From Saltatorellus ferox (GTDB taxonomy: Bacteria; Planctomycetota; UBA1135; GCA-002686595), in the NCBI GenBank assembly GCA_007751475.1, contig CP036434.1:2914001-2978000 (forward strand): a stretch of DNA of 64,000 nucleotides, written 5' to 3'. This document shows positions 32,976 to 42,342 of this stretch, piece after piece. The translations under genes were made by a program, and so were the position numbers. How positions within the stretch are numbered: the first letter of the stretch is position 1; the number at the start of each line of letters is the position of its first letter. The notes under the pieces are model-generated. The model saw only the letters and a list, made by a program, of their open reading frames with translations. It searched no databases and had not been told where the DNA came from.

Positions 32976-33536
32976 TCAGCGGTCGGGGAAGAGCACGGCC
33001 GCGTCCGGCAGAAGGATCGTCTTTCCAACGCGGATGGCGTTCGGACTCTTCAGGTCGTTGTACAGCGCCACGGCCTCGACGAGCTTGTGGAGCGGTCGTT
33101 CGTCGTAGTGCTTTCGGCAGATCTCGCCCAGCGAGTCGTTCGGCCGGACGATGTATTCGAAGTCGCGGGCGTAGCGCGGCGCGACGGTCGCCTCGACCCC
33201 CACGGGGCGTATCGAGCTCGGATCGACTGCGCTCCGTGAGGCCACTCCAGCACTTCCCTCCTCGCCGCCACGGTACGTCGCGGATCCGTCGAGGAAGTCC
33301 ATGCTCGATCCCGGGCGCAGGCTCGGCGGCGGCTCGGGAATCGGCAGCGGTTCCGATCCGCTGGGACGACCGAGGATCAACCGGCTCCAGCCAGCCGTGT
33401 CGGCGTTCGCGGCGTCGGCCGGAGCCGCGTACCGCAGGGAGCGGCGGCTCTGCAGCTCGGCGGTCGTACGGTTCTGCCACGACGCCGCCATGACGAAGAG
33501 GCAGCCGAGTACGAGGAGTCCGATGAGCGCGCGCAT
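32976..33536 (-). CDS. LysM domain protein with N-terminal membrane anchor
   Basis: Product of 186 residues from ATG 33536. One hydrophobic segment near the start (ALIGLLVLGCLFVMAASW) is followed by a Pro/Ser-rich linker. A C-terminal LysM-type domain follows: EYIVRPNDSLGEICRKHYD...LYNDLKSPNAIRVGKTILLP. LysM domains bind peptidoglycan, so this is likely a periplasmic wall-binding protein. It converges with the hybrid kinase gene, 24 nt apart, with no terminator seen. Confidence 0.8.
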   Translation of the reverse strand: MRALIGLLVLGCLFVMAASWQNRTTAELQSRRSLRYAAPADAANADTAGWSRLILGRPSGSEPLPIPEPPPSLRPGSSMDFLDGSATYRGGEEGSAGVASRSAVDPSSIRPVGVEATVAPRYARDFEYIVRPNDSLGEICRKHYDERPLHKLVEAVALYNDLKSPNAIRVGKTILLPDAAVLFPDR

Positions 33537-33721
33537 GGTGGGGAAAGGATTGTGCACCTTGCGGGCGCCGCTGCCCAGCCTCCGCCGCTGTTCGCCGGTA
33601 AGGATCGGATCACGCGGATAGAGAGCGGGCCCGCCTGCACCCCGGGTCGGGGTGCGGGCGGGCCCGCTCGCCATCGATTCGCAGCGCGTCCTCTGTCCGG
33701 GCGCGCCAGCATTCGCCTCGA

Positions 33722-36700
33722 TCAGGCGTCAGCGCTCTTCAGCGAGGGCGTCGCGGCGCCTTCCACCGGCTCGTTCGCCAGTCGGTCGAGGCGCTTGCCC
33801 TCGAGCCAGAGGAGCGCCGGGCTCGCGATGAACATCGACGAGTAGGTACCGACGATCACACCGATGATGACCGCGTAGGAGAAACCCTCGAGGTCGCTTC
33901 GGCTGCCGACGTTGAAGAAGAACAGGATCATCACGGTGATCATCGTCGTGAGCGACGTGAGGACCGTACGGGCCAGGGTCTGGTTGATCGAGCGGTTGAT
34001 GATCTCCGAGAGCTTGATCTTGCCGGAGAGCGGCTTGAGGTTCTCTCGGATACGGTCGAACACGACGATCGTATCGTTCAGCGAGTAGCCGATGATGGTG
34101 AGGAACGCGGCGATCATGACCAGGGAGACCTGGGCGTTGATCAGCTGGGTCTTGATGGCGATCGCCAGGAAGCCGACCGTCATGAGCACGTCGTGCAGGA
34201 GCGCGATCACGGCCGCGAAGCCGTAGCTGTACTCCGCGAAGCGGAAGCGGATGTACATGACGACCGCGAACAGCGAAAGGATGATCGCAAGGATGGCGTC
34301 GTCCCGGAGCTGCTGCACAACCTGCGGGCCGACCGACGCGGACTGCGGAATCGGCTGCGCGAGGGTGAAGTCGACGCCGTTCGGGTCCTTCTTGTTGGCG
34401 AACGCGTCCAGGATCTTCTGGCCCGCGACGTTGCTCGACATCTTCTCCGGCGTTTCGAACCGGAACGTCCGCTGGCTGCCGTCGACGGGAGTGACGGTCA
34501 GGTCGCCCATGTCGGTGCCGCTGAGCACCGCCTGGATGTTCTCCGCCGTGTGCTCGTTCTCGAAGTAGATCGTGCCGCTCGTGCCTGTCCCGTTCTCGTC
34601 GAAGACGAAGCGGTTGGGGGCGAGGAAGTCGACGAGCCGGGTCTCGACCTCGGCGCGGTACTTGCCCGCGGCCGCGCTGTCGGCGGTCTCCTCGGACTTG
34701 AACTCGACCTGGAACTTCCGGTATCCGCCCTCAGCGGCCGACGAGAGGAGCGGCTGGACCGTCGCCGAGGTGAAAACATCACCGAGGCCGGCGATCTTCG
34801 ACGCGACGGACTCCTGGGTCTCCGCCTTGGCCGTCGTCAGCTGCATCGAGTTGCCACCAAGGAAGTCGATGCTGTACTTCTCGACCCGTGGGATGGTGGA
34901 GAAGAAGACCACGCCGAGCACGATCAAGACGGCGGAGCCGATCATGGACTTCTTGGCAATGCCCATGAAGTCGATGTTCGTGTCCTGGACGGCGCGGGCC
35001 ATGTCCCAGCGCTCGACGCCCTTCTCGAGGGCGTAGTGCACCATGACGCGGGTCACCACGAGGGCCGAGAACATCGAGGTCAGGATGCCGACGATGAGCG
35101 TCGTCGCGAAGCCCTGGACCGGACCCGAACCGAACTTGTAGAGGATCACGGCCGTGATCAGCGTCGTCAGGTTGGCGTCGACGATGGTCGAGAGCGCGTT
35201 GGCGAAACCGTCCTTGGCGGACTGCGCCGGACGGCGACCCTTGAGAGCCTCCTCGCGGATTCGCTCGTAGATGAGGATGTTGGCGTCGACCGCCATACCG
35301 ACCGTCAGGATGATGCCCGCGACGCCCGGGAGCGTGAGGGTCGCCTGGAGGACGGCCATCGCGCCCATGAGGAGCACGAGGTTGAACACGAGCGAGATCG
35401 CCGCGTAGACGCCGAGTCGCTTGTAGTACACGGCGATGAAGGCGAGCACCGCAACGAGGCCGATCACCACGCTGAAGAAGCCCTGCTTGACGTAGGTCGC
35501 GCCGAGGGTGGCGCCGACCGTCTCGCGGTCCTCGAACTGGGGCTCCAGGTCGAGCGAGCCGGAGTTGAGCACGTTGACGAGGTCGTTGACCTCGGCCTGG
35601 GCGAAGCCGAAGGAGCCGCCCGTGATGATGCCGCCGGTCCGGAGAGGCTGGTTGAGGTTCGGGTCCGTCACGATCTCGTTGTCGATCACGATGGCCATCT
35701 GCTCGCCTTCGTGCTCGGTCGTGAACTGCTCGAAGTCTTCGTGGCGGTTCGTGGCGATGTCGAAGCCGACGGCCGGGCGGCCGTTGCGGTCGAAGCTGCC
35801 GAAAACACGCGTGAAGTCGCTACCCGAGAAGATCCACTTCGGGTTGGACTCGACGATGAGGGCGACCAGGCGATCCGCGACCTGGGTGTCGGCGTTCGAA
35901 GCCTCCAGCTTGCGAGGGAAGAACCTGAGGCGGCCGAGGGCTGTCTCCGGGTTCTGCTCGGCGAGCTTGGCGTTGTAGTCGGTGATGCTCGCGTTCGGGT
36001 TGGCGCGGGACCACTCACGGGCCTTGTCGGTCTCGGTGGTGAGGTCGAACCCGCCGGCGGCGTCCGCAGTGGTCGCGTGCATCATCACCTCCATGCGACC
36101 CGTGTTCTCGATCAAGCTCCGCCAGGGGTCGCTCGCCTCGAGATCAGTGGCTGCGCCCGCCGGAATCGCCGCGCGCTCCGTGGGGTCCACGAAGGTGACG
36201 CTGTAGAGGGTCTTTCCGATCCGGCGACCGTAGCGGAGCGTCTTGCCCGCGACCTGGATCCGGCCGCCCGAGGCGGGGAAGTCCGCCGCGCTGGTGTCAT
36301 CCGCCAGCACGAGGGCGCTATCATCGCCCTCGACGGTCGCGCCGACCTTGAAGTCCTGGGCCAGGGTGGAGTTCGCCTTCTTGGCGACGACCGACTCGCT
36401 GCCAGGCAGCTCGATTACGATGCGGTTCGAGCCCTCCTTGCGGAGCGTGACGCCCTTGACACCCTTCGGGTCGACGCGTTCACGCCAGACCTTGATGATC
36501 TCTTCGATCGCGGCGGCGTCGGTCTGACCATCGGGGATCAGCTTCTCCGCGCGCGCCTTCTCCAGATCGACGCTGTAGGTGAGTCGGGTGCCACCCTGGA
36601 GGTCCAGTCCCAGTCGGAACGGGAGCAGGAGCAGCGAGATCACAGCGACGGCGAGCGCGCCAAAGATCAGGATGAGCTTGCGGTTGAGATTGTCGACCAT
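33722..36700 (-). CDS. secDF: Fused protein translocase subunit SecDF
   Basis: SecD and SecF, usually separate, form one 992-residue chain of the SecDF proton-driven translocation motor. The SecD half opens with a membrane helix and GLDLQGGTRLTYSVD. A large periplasmic region follows, then the membrane core with GVAGIILTVGMAVDANILIY and ERIREE. The SecF half carries SIDFLGGNSMQL and FLTIIGYSLNDTIVVFDRIR. The SecD periplasmic P1 region is long (about residues 30-410). ATG 36700. It lies 168 nt downstream of rplS on the same strand. Fused SecDF is known from Bacillus and some other lineages. Confidence 0.95.
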   Translation of the reverse strand: MVDNLNRKLILIFGALAVAVISLLLLPFRLGLDLQGGTRLTYSVDLEKARAEKLIPDGQTDAAAIEEIIKVWRERVDPKGVKGVTLRKEGSNRIVIELPGSESVVAKKANSTLAQDFKVGATVEGDDSALVLADDTSAADFPASGGRIQVAGKTLRYGRRIGKTLYSVTFVDPTERAAIPAGAATDLEASDPWRSLIENTGRMEVMMHATTADAAGGFDLTTETDKAREWSRANPNASITDYNAKLAEQNPETALGRLRFFPRKLEASNADTQVADRLVALIVESNPKWIFSGSDFTRVFGSFDRNGRPAVGFDIATNRHEDFEQFTTEHEGEQMAIVIDNEIVTDPNLNQPLRTGGIITGGSFGFAQAEVNDLVNVLNSGSLDLEPQFEDRETVGATLGATYVKQGFFSVVIGLVAVLAFIAVYYKRLGVYAAISLVFNLVLLMGAMAVLQATLTLPGVAGIILTVGMAVDANILIYERIREEALKGRRPAQSAKDGFANALSTIVDANLTTLITAVILYKFGSGPVQGFATTLIVGILTSMFSALVVTRVMVHYALEKGVERWDMARAVQDTNIDFMGIAKKSMIGSAVLIVLGVVFFSTIPRVEKYSIDFLGGNSMQLTTAKAETQESVASKIAGLGDVFTSATVQPLLSSAAEGGYRKFQVEFKSEETADSAAAGKYRAEVETRLVDFLAPNRFVFDENGTGTSGTIYFENEHTAENIQAVLSGTDMGDLTVTPVDGSQRTFRFETPEKMSSNVAGQKILDAFANKKDPNGVDFTLAQPIPQSASVGPQVVQQLRDDAILAIILSLFAVVMYIRFRFAEYSYGFAAVIALLHDVLMTVGFLAIAIKTQLINAQVSLVMIAAFLTIIGYSLNDTIVVFDRIRENLKPLSGKIKLSEIINRSINQTLARTVLTSLTTMITVMILFFFNVGSRSDLEGFSYAVIIGVIVGTYSSMFIASPALLWLEGKRLDRLANEPVEGAATPSLKSADA

Positions 36701-36774
36701 GGAACGATTGCGGCTGCGCGGAGCCTTTTGGGCGTCCCTGGGGAACGCCCGGTGCGCGACCGGTCAGACCTCGG

Positions 36775-36807
36775 GTTCCGAATCCTGGGTTGCCCAGGAT
36801 CCGGAAC
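36775..36807 (-). terminator. Hairpin between rplS and secDF
   Basis: GTTCCGAATCCTGGG (36775-36789) and CCCAGGATCCGGAAC (36793-36807) form a 15-bp stem with one mismatch and a TTG loop. It may be a terminator or attenuator for the rplS transcript; there is no U-run. Confidence 0.45.
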
Positions 36808-36825
36808 GTCATGGCCCGGTCGCGC

Positions 36826-36845
36826 GGGGGAGGGGAGGGGAGGGG
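36826..36845 (+). other. G-quadruplex motif
   Basis: G5-A-G4-A-G4-A-G4 on the plus strand, 24 nt after the rplS stop. It satisfies the four-G-tract rule with single-base loops. For the leftward transcript it is on the template strand. Confidence 0.7.
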
Positions 36846-36868
36846 AAGCGGCGTGGGCGGGCTACGAT

Positions 36869-37330
36869 CTACTCGTCGCCAGCGCTCGCGGCCTCGGCCG
36901 CCTTGGCCGCCGCAGCGGCTTCGGCGCGGCGTGCCTTCTCGGCCTCGCGCTCGTTCCGGACCTTGTCGCCAAGACGCTCCTTGGTACGCGTCGACTTGCC
37001 GACGCGATCGCGCATGTAGTAGAGCCTCGACCGACGGACGCGGCCGCGCTTGGTCACGCGGATGTCGTGGACGCGGGGGCTGTGCAGCGGGAACGTACGC
37101 TCGACGCCCTCGCCCTGAACGATTCGGCGCACGACCATCGTCTTGCGGATGCCTCGGCCCTGGATCGTGAGGATCAGGCCCTTGAAGGTCTGGATCCGCT
37201 CCTTCTCGCCCTCGCGGATGAGGTAGTCGATCTCGACGTCGTCGCCGACGTTGAGGTGGGGAAGGGTGCCCTGGGGCTTGCCGAGTTCGGACTCGATTTG
37301 TGCGACGATGTTCATGGTGGTGGTTGGCAT
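36869..37330 (-). CDS. rplS: 50S ribosomal protein L19
   Basis: Product of 153 residues with the L19 core: NIVAQIESELGKPQGTLPHL, VGDDVEIDYLIREG, RIQTFKGLILTIQGRGIRKT and VRRSRLYYMRDRVGKSTR. L19 sits at the 30S-50S interface. An Ala/Glu-rich tail beyond residue ~125 extends it past the usual ~115. Start ATG 37330; ATG 37315 (MNIVAQIE) is equally possible and nearer to the family norm. Downstream of trmD on the same strand, as in the conserved rimM-trmD-rplS cluster. Confidence 0.95.
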   Translation of the reverse strand: MPTTTMNIVAQIESELGKPQGTLPHLNVGDDVEIDYLIREGEKERIQTFKGLILTIQGRGIRKTMVVRRIVQGEGVERTFPLHSPRVHDIRVTKRGRVRRSRLYYMRDRVGKSTRTKERLGDKVRNEREAEKARRAEAAAAAKAAEAASAGDE

Positions 37331-37487
37331 GGCGACGGGCCGGGACGCGCATCGTGGGCCGAGCGGAAGTGCTCGGAGCCGATCGCGACGCGGGTAGGTG
37401 CGCCTGTTCCGTGGGTGACGAGACCGTCTCGCCCCCAGAGGGAACGCCCTTGCTTGGGGCTTGGATTCAGATTGTGTATCGGGTCGA

Positions 37488-38231
37488 TCAGCGTTCGTCA
37501 GAACTCTGATTGTATTTCGTGCCAGCGTGTGACGACTCTTCCTTGGCTTTCGTGCGCGCTTCGCTCTGCGCGCGGCGCCATGCGTCGATGCCTGCGTGAT
37601 CGCCGCTCAAGAGCACGTCCGGAACGCCGATGCCGCGGAACACGCGCGGGCGCGTGAAGTGCGGGTGGTCGAGGCCGCCGCCGTTCGAGTAGCTGTCTTC
37701 GACGGCGGAGCGATCGTCGCCGAGCACGCCGGGGACGAGCCGCGCTGCGGCTTCGATGACGACGAGTGCGCCGAGTTCGCCGCCCGCGAGGACGAAGTTT
37801 CCGATGGAGAGGCGTTCGAAGTCGAGCAGCGTGAGGGCGCGATCGTCGAACCCCTCGTAGCGTCCGCACAAGAGGAGGACAGGTCGGGGATCGGTGTCGC
37901 CGGAGGATCCGGTGAGGGCCGGGGCGGCCAGAGCTTCCGCGTGGCTTTGATCGAACGTGACGCCGTCGGGGGTCAGCGCGATGCGGCGGTGGGGCCCGTA
38001 CCGACCTTCGAGCCATTCGACGGCTTCGACGATGGGTTCTGGTTTCAGAACCATGCCGGGCCCGCCACCGAAGGGGCGGTCGTCGACGGTCCGGTGCCGA
38101 TCGCGGGTGAAGTCACGGAAGTCCACGACGCGGGTCTGCACGAGGCCGCGGGCGCGAGCGATCCCGAGGACGCCCACGTCGAGGTAGGACTCGACGGCAT
38201 CGGGGAAGAGTGTGAGGATGGAAAAGAGCAC
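37488..38231 (-). CDS. trmD: tRNA (guanine-N1)-methyltransferase TrmD
   Basis: TrmD methylates G37 next to the anticodon, preventing frameshifting. The 247-residue product from GTG 38231 begins VLFSILTLFPDAVESYL, the expected N-terminus. It carries DDRPFGGGPGMVLKPEPI, LLCGRYEGFDDRALTL and the knot segment SIGNFVLAGGELGALVV. The frame runs further upstream but would overlap the divergent ribE start. rplS lies 157 nt downstream. Confidence 0.95.
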   Translation of the reverse strand: MLFSILTLFPDAVESYLDVGVLGIARARGLVQTRVVDFRDFTRDRHRTVDDRPFGGGPGMVLKPEPIVEAVEWLEGRYGPHRRIALTPDGVTFDQSHAEALAAPALTGSSGDTDPRPVLLLCGRYEGFDDRALTLLDFERLSIGNFVLAGGELGALVVIEAAARLVPGVLGDDRSAVEDSYSNGGGLDHPHFTRPRVFRGIGVPDVLLSGDHAGIDAWRRAQSEARTKAKEESSHAGTKYNQSSDER

Positions 38232-38295
38232 CGGTTGGCACGGTAAAAGGCCCAGCAGGGTAGAGCCGGGGCTCCTGGCGGTCAATGATCGGGCC

Positions 38296-38964
38296 ATGTT
38301 CACTGGATTAGTTGAAGCCGCCGTCCCGGTCCGTGCCTTCGTCAAGCGGGGGACGGGCGCCCGTCTGATCCTCCCCGCGCCCCGCGAGGAGGACCTGGCC
38401 CTGGCCCCCGAAGCTGGATCCTGGGGCGGAGCGACCTCCGACGAGCCCTGGGAGGCCGGTATCGGGGATAGTATTGCCATCGCGGGGGCCTGCCTGACGG
38501 TCGCTGAACTTCTGGACCCCCCGGACGGGGCCAAGAAGCCCGATATGGCCTTCGATCTGACCCAGGAGACCCTGGACCGGACCTGGCTCGCCGCCCTCGA
38601 GCCGGGCCGCATCGTCAACCTGGAGAGGGCCCTCAAGCTGGGCGCCCGCCTCGGCGGCCACATGGTCAGCGGCCACGTGGACGTCTGCGGCCACGCCGTG
38701 GGCCGCGAGGACGTGGGCGATGGCGGGGCTGTTTTCACCTTCGAGGTCCCCGAGGGCTTCGAGCGCTTCCTCATCGACAAGGGCAGCATCACCATCGATG
38801 GGATCAGTTTGACCGTGGTGTCCCCCCAGGGGCGCCAGTTCCAGGTGGCGGTCATTCCGCATACCCTTCAGCGGACCCATCTGGGGCACCTGGCGGCCGG
38901 GGACCCGGTCCACCTGGAGGCTGACCTGGTGGCTAAATGGGTGGAGAGGCTGGTGGTTCGGTAG
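38296..38964 (+). CDS. ribE: Riboflavin synthase alpha chain
   Basis: The enzyme dismutates two lumazine molecules to riboflavin. The 222-residue product begins MFTGLVEA as the family does. It has two lumazine-binding repeats, the first with GDSIAIAGACLTV and GGHMVSGHVD, the second with GFERFLIDKGSITIDGISLT and VIPHTLQRTHLG. It diverges from trmD with 64 bp between them, and repeat element B starts 75 nt after its stop. No FMN riboswitch fits in the short upstream gap. Confidence 0.93.
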   Translation: MFTGLVEAAVPVRAFVKRGTGARLILPAPREEDLALAPEAGSWGGATSDEPWEAGIGDSIAIAGACLTVAELLDPPDGAKKPDMAFDLTQETLDRTWLAALEPGRIVNLERALKLGARLGGHMVSGHVDVCGHAVGREDVGDGGAVFTFEVPEGFERFLIDKGSITIDGISLTVVSPQGRQFQVAVIPHTLQRTHLGHLAAGDPVHLEADLVAKWVERLVVR

Positions 38965-39300
38965 GTCGGGGTTGGGCTCCGGGCTCTGGGCACTGGGCTT
39001 TGTACGTCAGCCAAAGCTCGAGCCCGAGACCGTCCCCCGCGTCCGCAGGACGCCCGGGCCCTACCTCGGCCCCGCAGGGGCTGAGCGGCCCGCGCGAGGC
39101 TCGCCCTCGCGGCCCGTGCGGCGAGCACGCCCGCCCGGCGAGGGCGCCTGCGCGGCGAGCGCGCCCGTCCGGCGAGGACGCCTGCGCGGCGAGCGCCAAG
39201 CGATGCAATCGCTATTTCGCCGTCAGGCGAAATGCCAGAGATACTGCGCGCTGCCACAGCGATCGGGCGGCTCGGCTCCACTTGCCTTGGCAGCAGTCCC

Positions 39301-39855
39301 GCCCGCTGCCGACTTCCCGATACCGACTACCTGCCGTTCGCGCGAAGCGTCGAACGCGTGGGCTGAGGCTTCCCGGTAGCGGCTGGTGGGCAGCCCGTTA
39401 GCGGATGCCCGAGCAGTCCCGCCCGTGGCTGACTTCCCGATACCGACTACCTGCCGTTCGCGCGAAGCGTCGAACGCGTGGGCTGAGGTCTCCCGGTAGC
39501 GGCTGGTGGGCTGCCCGTTAGCGGATGCCCCAGCAGACCCGCCCGTGGCTGACTTCACGATACCGACTACCTGCCGTTCGCGCGAAGCGTCGAACGCGTG
39601 GGCTGAGGTCTCCCGGTAGCGGCTGGTGGGCAGCCCGTTAGCGGATGCCCCAGCAGACCCGCCCGTGGCTGACTTCCCGATACCGACTACCTGCCGTTCG
39701 CGCGAAGCGTCGAACGCGTGGGCTGAGGCTTCCCGGTAGCGGCTGGTGGGCAGCCCGTTAGCGGATGCCCGAGCAGTCCCGCCCGTGGCTGACTTCCCGA
39801 TACCGACTACCTGCCGTTCGCGCGAAGCGTCGAACGCGTGGGCTGAGGTCTCCCG
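39301..39855 (+). repeat. 120-bp tandem array in element B
   Basis: Four full 120-bp units begin at 39301, 39421, 39541 and 39661, then a partial unit from 39781. The core CTGCCGTTCGCGCGAAGCG is shared with the 105-bp units of element A, while the linker differs. Single-base differences alternate among units, indicating copy-number turnover. Confidence 0.9.
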
Positions 39856-39927
39856 CTGACGACTTCGGTCCTGCCCGCTGGAGCGCTCGCCCGCATGGGC
39901 GAGCTGGGCGGATGTCGGACTTGTCGT

Positions 39928-39955
39928 TCAGACCTCAGACCTCAGACCTCAGACC
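39928..39955. repeat. Heptamer array at the centre of element B
   Basis: Four copies of TCAGACC at the axis of element B, against about 14 in element A. Confidence 0.88.
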
Positions 39956-40350
39956 CGCCAAGCTCGCCCCTGCGGGCGAGCGCTCCAGCGGACAGCCCAC
40001 AAGCCGTCAGCGGGAAGCCTCAGCCCACGCGTTCGGCGCTTCGCGCGAACGGCAGGCAGTCTGTGTCGGGAAGCCGGCAGCGGGCGGGTCTGCTGCCAAG
40101 GCAAGTGGAGCCGAACCGCCCTATCGCTGTGACAGCGCGCAGTATCTCTGGCATTTCGCCTGACGGCGAAATAGCGGTTGCACCGCTTGGCGCTCGCCGC
40201 GCAGGCGTCCTCGCCGGACGGGCGCGCTCGCCGCGCAGGCGCCCTCGCCGGGCGGGCGTGCTCGCCGCACGGGCCGCGAGGGCGAGCCTCGCGCGGGCGG
40301 CTCAGCCCCTTCGGGGCCGAGCGAAGCCCGTGCGTCCTTCGGACGCTTGG

Positions 40351-40407
40351 GACGACTGGGTCGGGACGACTGGGTCGGGACGACTGGGTCGGAACGACAG
40401 GGTCAGG
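40351..40407 (+). repeat. 14-bp tandem repeat beside element B
   Basis: Three exact copies of GACGACTGGGTCGG (40351, 40365, 40379) plus a degenerate fourth, just outside the right end of element B. Confidence 0.85.
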
Positions 40408-40608
40408 ACCACGGGATACCGGGTCAAGAGACGCAGTGTCCTGACCAACCCGTCAGTTACACCCCGCCGCATGAGACAAATCGCATCCAATCCCCATCAC
40501 TTCCTGAGTCCTGAGTGCTCTATTCCCGCCGAGCTACCGCACCAACCGCCCGGCACCGCGGTCCGACATCCCAGCCCGCCGGGCAGGCTCCCTTTCCAAG
40601 AAAGACCC

Positions 40609-41661
40609 ATGAAGACCCAACGACTTTCCATCGCACTCGCCGCCTGCCTCATCGGTACCTCGGCCGTTTCCTTCAGCCAGGAGCCGGTGAAGACCCCGGA
40701 CCAAAAGCCCGCACGCCAGCGCCGCGTCGATGGTGCCGAAGCCGAAGCCGGCCGCCCGGGCATGGGGCAGCGCAACCTCTTCCTTCCCAGCACCGAGGTC
40801 ATGGGCCACGCCGTGACCGCCATGGCCGGTGAAGCTGCCGTTGAACTCGGCACCGTCGCCAACCTCGTCGTCGACACGAAGGACGGATCGATCAGCCACG
40901 TCATCATCCAGGGAGGCGAGAAGACCTCCCAGCCCGGACAGCTTCGGGCCGTTCCTTTCGATGCGCTGAACTGGAGCGCGGGTGAAGACGGCAAGAACAC
41001 CGCGGTGCTCGACCTCGATCCGCGCGCCTTCGACGCCACGCCCGCTTTCGATCCGACCATGATCGATCAGCTCACCGGTTCCAGCGCGGTCGACGCCGCT
41101 GCCAAGCGTCTGGGCGACGCTGGCAAGGACATGACCGACGAGCAAAAAGCCGAGATGAACAAGAAGGCTCGCGAGGCCACCGCGGGCGCCGTCCGGAGCG
41201 TCCTGGCCACGAACCTGGCCGGCGTCGGTGTCCGTGCCAAGGACGAGCGCCAGCCGTTCAGCCGTCTCAGCAACCTCATCGTCGACTGCGGCCGCGGCCA
41301 GATCGCCTTCGCCACCGTCGTCACCGGGGAAGGCAACTACCTCGTGCCGTTCCAGGTCCTCGAGGTCGCCTCGACTCCAGGTGCCGACGGCGCCGCTGCG
41401 ACCTACTCGGTCATCGCCCCGACGAACGCGGAAGGCATGGTCGGTGCTCCGATGATCAACGCCGATGCCGAAGAGACCGCCAGCAACCCGCGCTTCCGCG
41501 CCAGCGTCTACAAGCACTACGGCGTCGACGCCCCGATGGGCCGCCGCGGCAAGAAGCGCGACGGTGACATGGAGCGCGGAGAAGGCCCCGGCAAGGAACG
41601 CGCTCGCGCTCCCAAGGAAGGCAAAACCCGCAAGATCAAGAAGGACGACGGCGGCCGCTGA
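40609..41661 (+). CDS. Secreted protein with two PRC-barrel-like domains
   Basis: Product of 350 residues with a signal peptide (cleavage likely after residue ~24, VSFSQ). Two PRC-barrel-like units: residues ~60-140 (TAMAGEAAVELGTVANLVVD...SISHVIIQGG) and ~190-265 (LAGVGVRAKDERQPFSRLSN...GQIAFATVVTGEG). The C-terminus beyond ~305 is strongly basic (RGKKRDGDMERG...KTRKIKKDDGGR). PRC barrels appear in photosynthetic reaction centre H subunits, in RimM and in stress proteins; no specific function follows. A strong terminator lies after it. Confidence 0.75.
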   Translation: MKTQRLSIALAACLIGTSAVSFSQEPVKTPDQKPARQRRVDGAEAEAGRPGMGQRNLFLPSTEVMGHAVTAMAGEAAVELGTVANLVVDTKDGSISHVIIQGGEKTSQPGQLRAVPFDALNWSAGEDGKNTAVLDLDPRAFDATPAFDPTMIDQLTGSSAVDAAAKRLGDAGKDMTDEQKAEMNKKAREATAGAVRSVLATNLAGVGVRAKDERQPFSRLSNLIVDCGRGQIAFATVVTGEGNYLVPFQVLEVASTPGADGAAATYSVIAPTNAEGMVGAPMINADAEETASNPRFRASVYKHYGVDAPMGRRGKKRDGDMERGEGPGKERARAPKEGKTRKIKKDDGGR

Positions 41662-41685
41662 TCCCGAGGTTCCCTGAAACGCACG

Positions 41686-41724
41686 GCGCCGCCGCGCTTC
41701 CTTCGGAGGCGCGGCGGCGCTTTT
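41686..41724. terminator. Intrinsic terminator between convergent genes
   Basis: GCGCCGCCGCGC (41686-41697) pairs perfectly with GCGCGGCGGCGC (41709-41720), followed by TTTT. It is placed to end the PRC-barrel gene. Confidence 0.9.
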
Positions 41725-41731
41725 CGTCAGG

Positions 41732-42301
41732 TCAACGGAGCTCGGCCAGCGCCGACCGAAGCGCGATCAGCGTCGCGGCCGAAAACCCGGCGTCGTGGAA
41801 CCACCGGATCACTCCTTCGCCGTCGAGCAGAAGCACGCGCGCGTTACGCGGCCGCTCCGTCCCCGTCACCTTCGCGATCGTGTCCGCGGTCTTCCCGTAG
41901 GTCGTCACGACCGCACCCCACTCGGTCTGCGGGATTCCCTTGCGCATGCCGCTGTCGATGAAGCCCGACGCCAGGCTGGCCGCCATCCCACGGGCCGCTG
42001 GCACCTCGCGCAGCGCGACTCCGAGCTCGGCGTCCAGCACGCCGAAGAGCCAGCGGTCGATGTCGAACTGCGCGTCCTGAACGTAGCCGACGAGCAGCAG
42101 CAGCGGCGCGCCCGCGAAGTCCCCGGGGATCCGCACCTCGCCGCTTCCCTCGCCCTCCGCATCCAGAGGAGTGGCTTCGATGGTCGGGAAAACCTCGCCG
42201 ATGGGATTCCTGTTGGGAACGGGCGAGGAGCACCCGCCGAAGCTGAAGAGAGCGGCGGAGAGAAATCCGACGAAGAGGACGGTGAAGAGAAGCTTGCGCA
42301 T
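41732..42301 (-). CDS. Thioredoxin-like lipoprotein of unknown function
   Basis: Product of 189 residues. A lipoprotein signal ends SFGGC, giving a lipidated Cys at ~residue 23. The rest looks like a thioredoxin-fold/Atp10-like domain (IGEVFPTIEATPLDAEGEGS...DFAGAPLLLLVGYVQDAQFD...NARVLLLDGEGVIRWFHDAGFS). It lacks a CxxC, so it is probably not a disulfide enzyme. ATG 42301 is used; ATG 42313 is also possible. It follows the GNAT gene on the same strand by about 40 nt. Confidence 0.72.
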   Translation of the reverse strand: MRKLLFTVLFVGFLSAALFSFGGCSSPVPNRNPIGEVFPTIEATPLDAEGEGSGEVRIPGDFAGAPLLLLVGYVQDAQFDIDRWLFGVLDAELGVALREVPAARGMAASLASGFIDSGMRKGIPQTEWGAVVTTYGKTADTIAKVTGTERPRNARVLLLDGEGVIRWFHDAGFSAATLIALRSALAELR

Positions 42302-42342
42302 GACGCTGATCATAGCGCCCGGCGTCGCCCGCGGGGCGGCCG

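Larger units (their letters stand above)
39040..40345. repeat. Composite inverted-repeat element B
   Basis: A 1.3 kb non-coding block with the same plan as element A: outer arms, the conserved segment with GCGATGCAATCGC and TTTCGCCGTCAGGCGAAA (39200-39255, inverted at 40130-40185), a tandem array (here 120-bp units) and a central heptamer array. The central bracketing arm at 39873-39909 matches that at 6029-6065 of A. It sits between ribE and the PRC-barrel gene. No transposase or recombinase is inside or adjacent. Confidence 0.85.

Noticed and set aside
34193..37657. Plus-strand open frame of about 1150 codons opposite secDF and rplS
   Set aside because: It is antisense to three sure motif-bearing genes and has no recognisable domain.
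39301..39900. CRISPR-like periodic array
   Set aside because: Units are contiguous 120-bp tandem copies with no unique spacers and no cas genes nearby; the same applies to the 105-bp array at 5647.
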